A stretch of DNA of 6,731 bases from positions 1 through 6,731 of the forward strand of contig PWVU01000110.1 of the NCBI GenBank assembly GCA_003561715.1, given 5' to 3'. Positions within the stretch are counted from its first letter, which is position 1, and each line of letters opens with the position of its first letter. The position numbers and the translations under genes were made by a program. This DNA comes from Candidatus Kaiserbacteria bacterium. GTDB lineage: Bacteria > Patescibacteriota > Minisyncoccia > Phycocordibacterales > UBA12088. Below the pieces are notes generated by a model. That model made no database searches and was not told the origin of the DNA. It saw only the letters and a list, made by a program, of their open reading frames with translations. Shown here one piece after another: positions 5,449-6,731 of this stretch.

Positions 5449-6531
5449 TCACGCGGACTGTTCTTCGATAAGCGCGTCTGCTTCTGCCCGCAGTGCCTCC
5501 GGTAGTTCATTCAGATACCACGGATGAAAGCCGTGATGGACGCCCAAGAGCGGCATGCGTTGCGTGATGGCACGATGACGCTGGATATCGCGGAATGAGC
5601 CGAAGTCGAGCAGGAACTTGAATTGCACGGTACCGACCTCGGCCACTTGTTTTGGAAGCTCCGTCTTGGGTGGGCGTGTTTCCAATGCATCCCGCCACAG
5701 TTGTAATTGTGTGCGGTCAATGTCATTTCGTGAAAGCAAAAACTCCGCGGGCTCCGGATCGTCAAAGTAGGTGTACTCGCTTCCCATTGCCGCAAGGTAG
5801 CTCTCAGTTGCTTCAAAACGCTTTTTCTCGGTATCGAACGAATTAGGAAACGCCTCAATCAGTGCATCTTCGGTCGCCTCGGCAATAGCGCGTACTTCGG
5901 CGAGTGGATGGTGGCGCAGAGACAAGAGTTTGTCGGCAAATTGGCGCAAATTGCCGTGCCACGCGATGTTGGTCGAAGCACCTGCCGGCAGGAATGCGCG
6001 CAAGGTATCGAATGCGCGTGCATTGATCGCTTTGTCGTACACACCTTCTTTCTCTCCCTCTCCGATGGGGAAGCGTTCCTTGAGAACCGGCACCAGCTCC
6101 TTGAGTGCGGAGAGGTAGAATGCGCGCCATCTCTCCAGCACTTCTTCGCCCTCTTTGGTGCCAAGTGGGTTGATGCATGGCTGGGTGGCGAAGTCTATGT
6201 AGCGTGTCGATGCTTCTTGTCCGCTGTACAGCGGCCAATCTTGTATCGCTTTTGCGGCGAGCATCGAAATACCCTCGATAAAAAGCGTGGCACTTCCATT
6301 GTCGCCGATCGATTTGTGCCCGTAGCCAACGTAGTAGGTCGACATGAACTTCTCGGCGCCACGCTCGCCGAGTACTTCGAGATGGCTCTGAATGCCGCCA
6401 ATCGAGCGACTATGGAGCGCTGCGAGCATCGCCTGCGCTTCCGGATTGATCGCCGGGCACGTGTTCAAAATGAGCACAAACCCACCACCCTGAAGTTCTC
6501 GCTTGGTATGCTTGATATCGTTGAGTTCCAT
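5449..6531 (-). CDS. thyX: FAD-dependent thymidylate synthase ThyX, two-domain form, stopped by TGA at codon 361
   Basis: ThyX makes dTMP from dUMP using methylene-tetrahydrofolate, FAD and NAD(P)H. The frame to the TGA is 360 codons; with the in-frame continuation the protein would be 454 residues, about twice the usual single-domain ThyX, as expected of a fused pseudo-dimer. Domain 1 (about 20-220) has YGHKSIGDNG, SGQEASTRY (103-111, the S-x2-E-x-S-x-RY half of the signature), then NIAWHGNLRQFADKLLSLR. Domain 2 starts near 250 and has RDIQRHRAITQRM (314-326), the RHR half. The signature is therefore split between the domains. The ATG at 6531 is preferred; homology-like sequence begins there, whereas the farther TTG at 6615 would overlap the start of tmk. 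It is divergent from tmk and convergent with dcd. A symbol of thyX for this long form is by family resemblance. Confidence 0.85.
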   Translation of the reverse strand: MELNDIKHTKRELQGGGFVLILNTCPAINPEAQAMLAALHSRSIGGIQSHLEVLGERGAEKFMSTYYVGYGHKSIGDNGSATLFIEGISMLAAKAIQDWPLYSGQEASTRYIDFATQPCINPLGTKEGEEVLERWRAFYLSALKELVPVLKERFPIGEGEKEGVYDKAINARAFDTLRAFLPAGASTNIAWHGNLRQFADKLLSLRHHPLAEVRAIAEATEDALIEAFPNSFDTEKKRFEATESYLAAMGSEYTYFDDPEPAEFLLSRNDIDRTQLQLWRDALETRPPKTELPKQVAEVGTVQFKFLLDFGSFRDIQRHRAITQRMPLLGVHHGFHPWYLNELPEALRAEADALIEEQSA

Positions 6532-6583
6532 ACTGGACACGGTAGCATGTCTCTGGTGGCGTACAGGTGTGTATAACTCAAAG

Positions 6584-6592
6584 TGATATACT
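6584..6592 (+). promoter_or_regulatory. Extended -10 promoter for tmk in the thyX-tmk divergent spacer
   Basis: TGATATACT (6584-6592) is an extended -10 element (TGn plus TATACT); no good -35 lies 17 bases upstream, which such promoters can do without. The predicted start, about 6599, is within two bases of the tmk ATG, suggesting a leaderless mRNA. On the minus strand TATACA (6575-6570) could serve thyX, with a poor -35, so the two promoters would nearly abut. Confidence 0.45.
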
Positions 6593-6600
6593 TGTTGGCG

Positions 6601-6731
6601 ATGGTCAACACGCAAGGAGCATTTATTGCGATCGAAGGTGCAGAAGGATCGGGTAAATCAAGCGTAATTTCATATCTTCAAGAGCAATTTCCGGAAATAG
6701 TATTTACGCGAGAACCCGGTGGAACACCTTA
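6601..6731 (+). CDS. tmk: Thymidylate kinase (dTMP kinase), 5' part
   Basis: This enzyme phosphorylates dTMP to dTDP with ATP. Only 43 complete codons are in the window; the gene runs off the right edge. The N-terminus FIAIEGAEGSGKSS holds the P-loop (GAEGSGKS, residues 13-20) typical of thymidylate kinases. TREPGGTP (36-43) matches the family's conserved dTMP-site loop, T-REPGGT. The ATG at 6601 places the P-loop at the usual distance from the start; no Shine-Dalgarno sequence precedes it. It lies next to thyX, whose product is its substrate. Confidence 0.93.
   Translation, partial: MVNTQGAFIAIEGAEGSGKSSVISYLQEQFPEIVFTREPGGTP

Noticed and set aside
5449..5451. TGA read as Gly or Trp throughout the genome, as in Gracilibacteria/Absconditabacteria or mycoplasmas
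   Set aside because: Only one in-frame TGA occurs among about 1900 codons; all visible Trp codons are TGG, and the base composition is not AT-rich. Reassigned genomes use TGA often.
5415..5451. Selenocysteine insertion at the thyX TGA
   Set aside because: The only nearby stem (ACCTC/GAGGT, 4-base loop) is short and lacks features of a bacterial SECIS apical loop; ThyX is not a known selenoprotein family.
5908..6576. 222-codon frame on the + strand
   Set aside because: It lies wholly antisense to thyX and resembles no protein; thyX has clear family motifs.
6529..6615. Longer thyX start at the TTG at 6615
   Set aside because: The extra 28 residues do not resemble ThyX, and the start would lie inside the tmk coding region; the ATG at 6531 begins the recognisable sequence.
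1..6731. CRISPR array, insertion sequence or tRNA
   Set aside because: No regularly spaced direct repeats outside the coding repeats, no transposase-like frame with terminal repeats, and no tRNA cloverleaf seen by eye.

Overview
This window most likely comes from a Candidate Phyla Radiation (Patescibacteria, parcubacterial) genome of roughly balanced to slightly high GC. The evidence is a modular surface protein of a type common in that group, a compact secE-nusG-rplK block with no rplA after it, a long two-domain ThyX, a tandem-domain dCTP deaminase, and gene starts without a clear Shine-Dalgarno sequence. The lineage is inferred from gene content and family resemblance; no search was run.

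Left end (1-1902): the 3' part of a large, probably exported repeat protein. It has propeller-like repeats of about 41-42 residues, then Thr/Ser/Asn-rich beta modules, one calcium-loop-like motif, a C-terminal beta-sandwich-like module and a Gly-rich tail. After a 174-base gap holding a good sigma70-type promoter and a small hairpin come secE (2077-2262), nusG (2308-2865) and rplK (2978-3400), which look like one transcription unit. Position 3401-3872 has no convincing protein gene. It holds three perfect GC-rich hairpins (one overlapping the rplK stop), a possible minus-strand terminator, a possible branched RNA fold, an 11-T run and a promoter for the next gene.

Right half: three dTTP-synthesis genes lie together. 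dcd (3873-4985, +) deaminates dCTP to dUTP. thyX (6531 down to 5167, -) methylates dUMP to dTMP. tmk (from 6601, +, cut by the window end) phosphorylates dTMP. A dUTPase step is needed between the first two and is not visible here. dcd and thyX converge on a spacer with two strong inverted repeats; thyX and tmk diverge from a 69-base spacer.

The most striking observation is that thyX carries one in-frame TGA (5449-5451). The reading frame continues past it for 93 codons that look like the missing end of the second ThyX domain. Either this is a recent nonsense mutation or sequence error, or the stop is recoded. The other complete genes in the window end in TAA or TAG.
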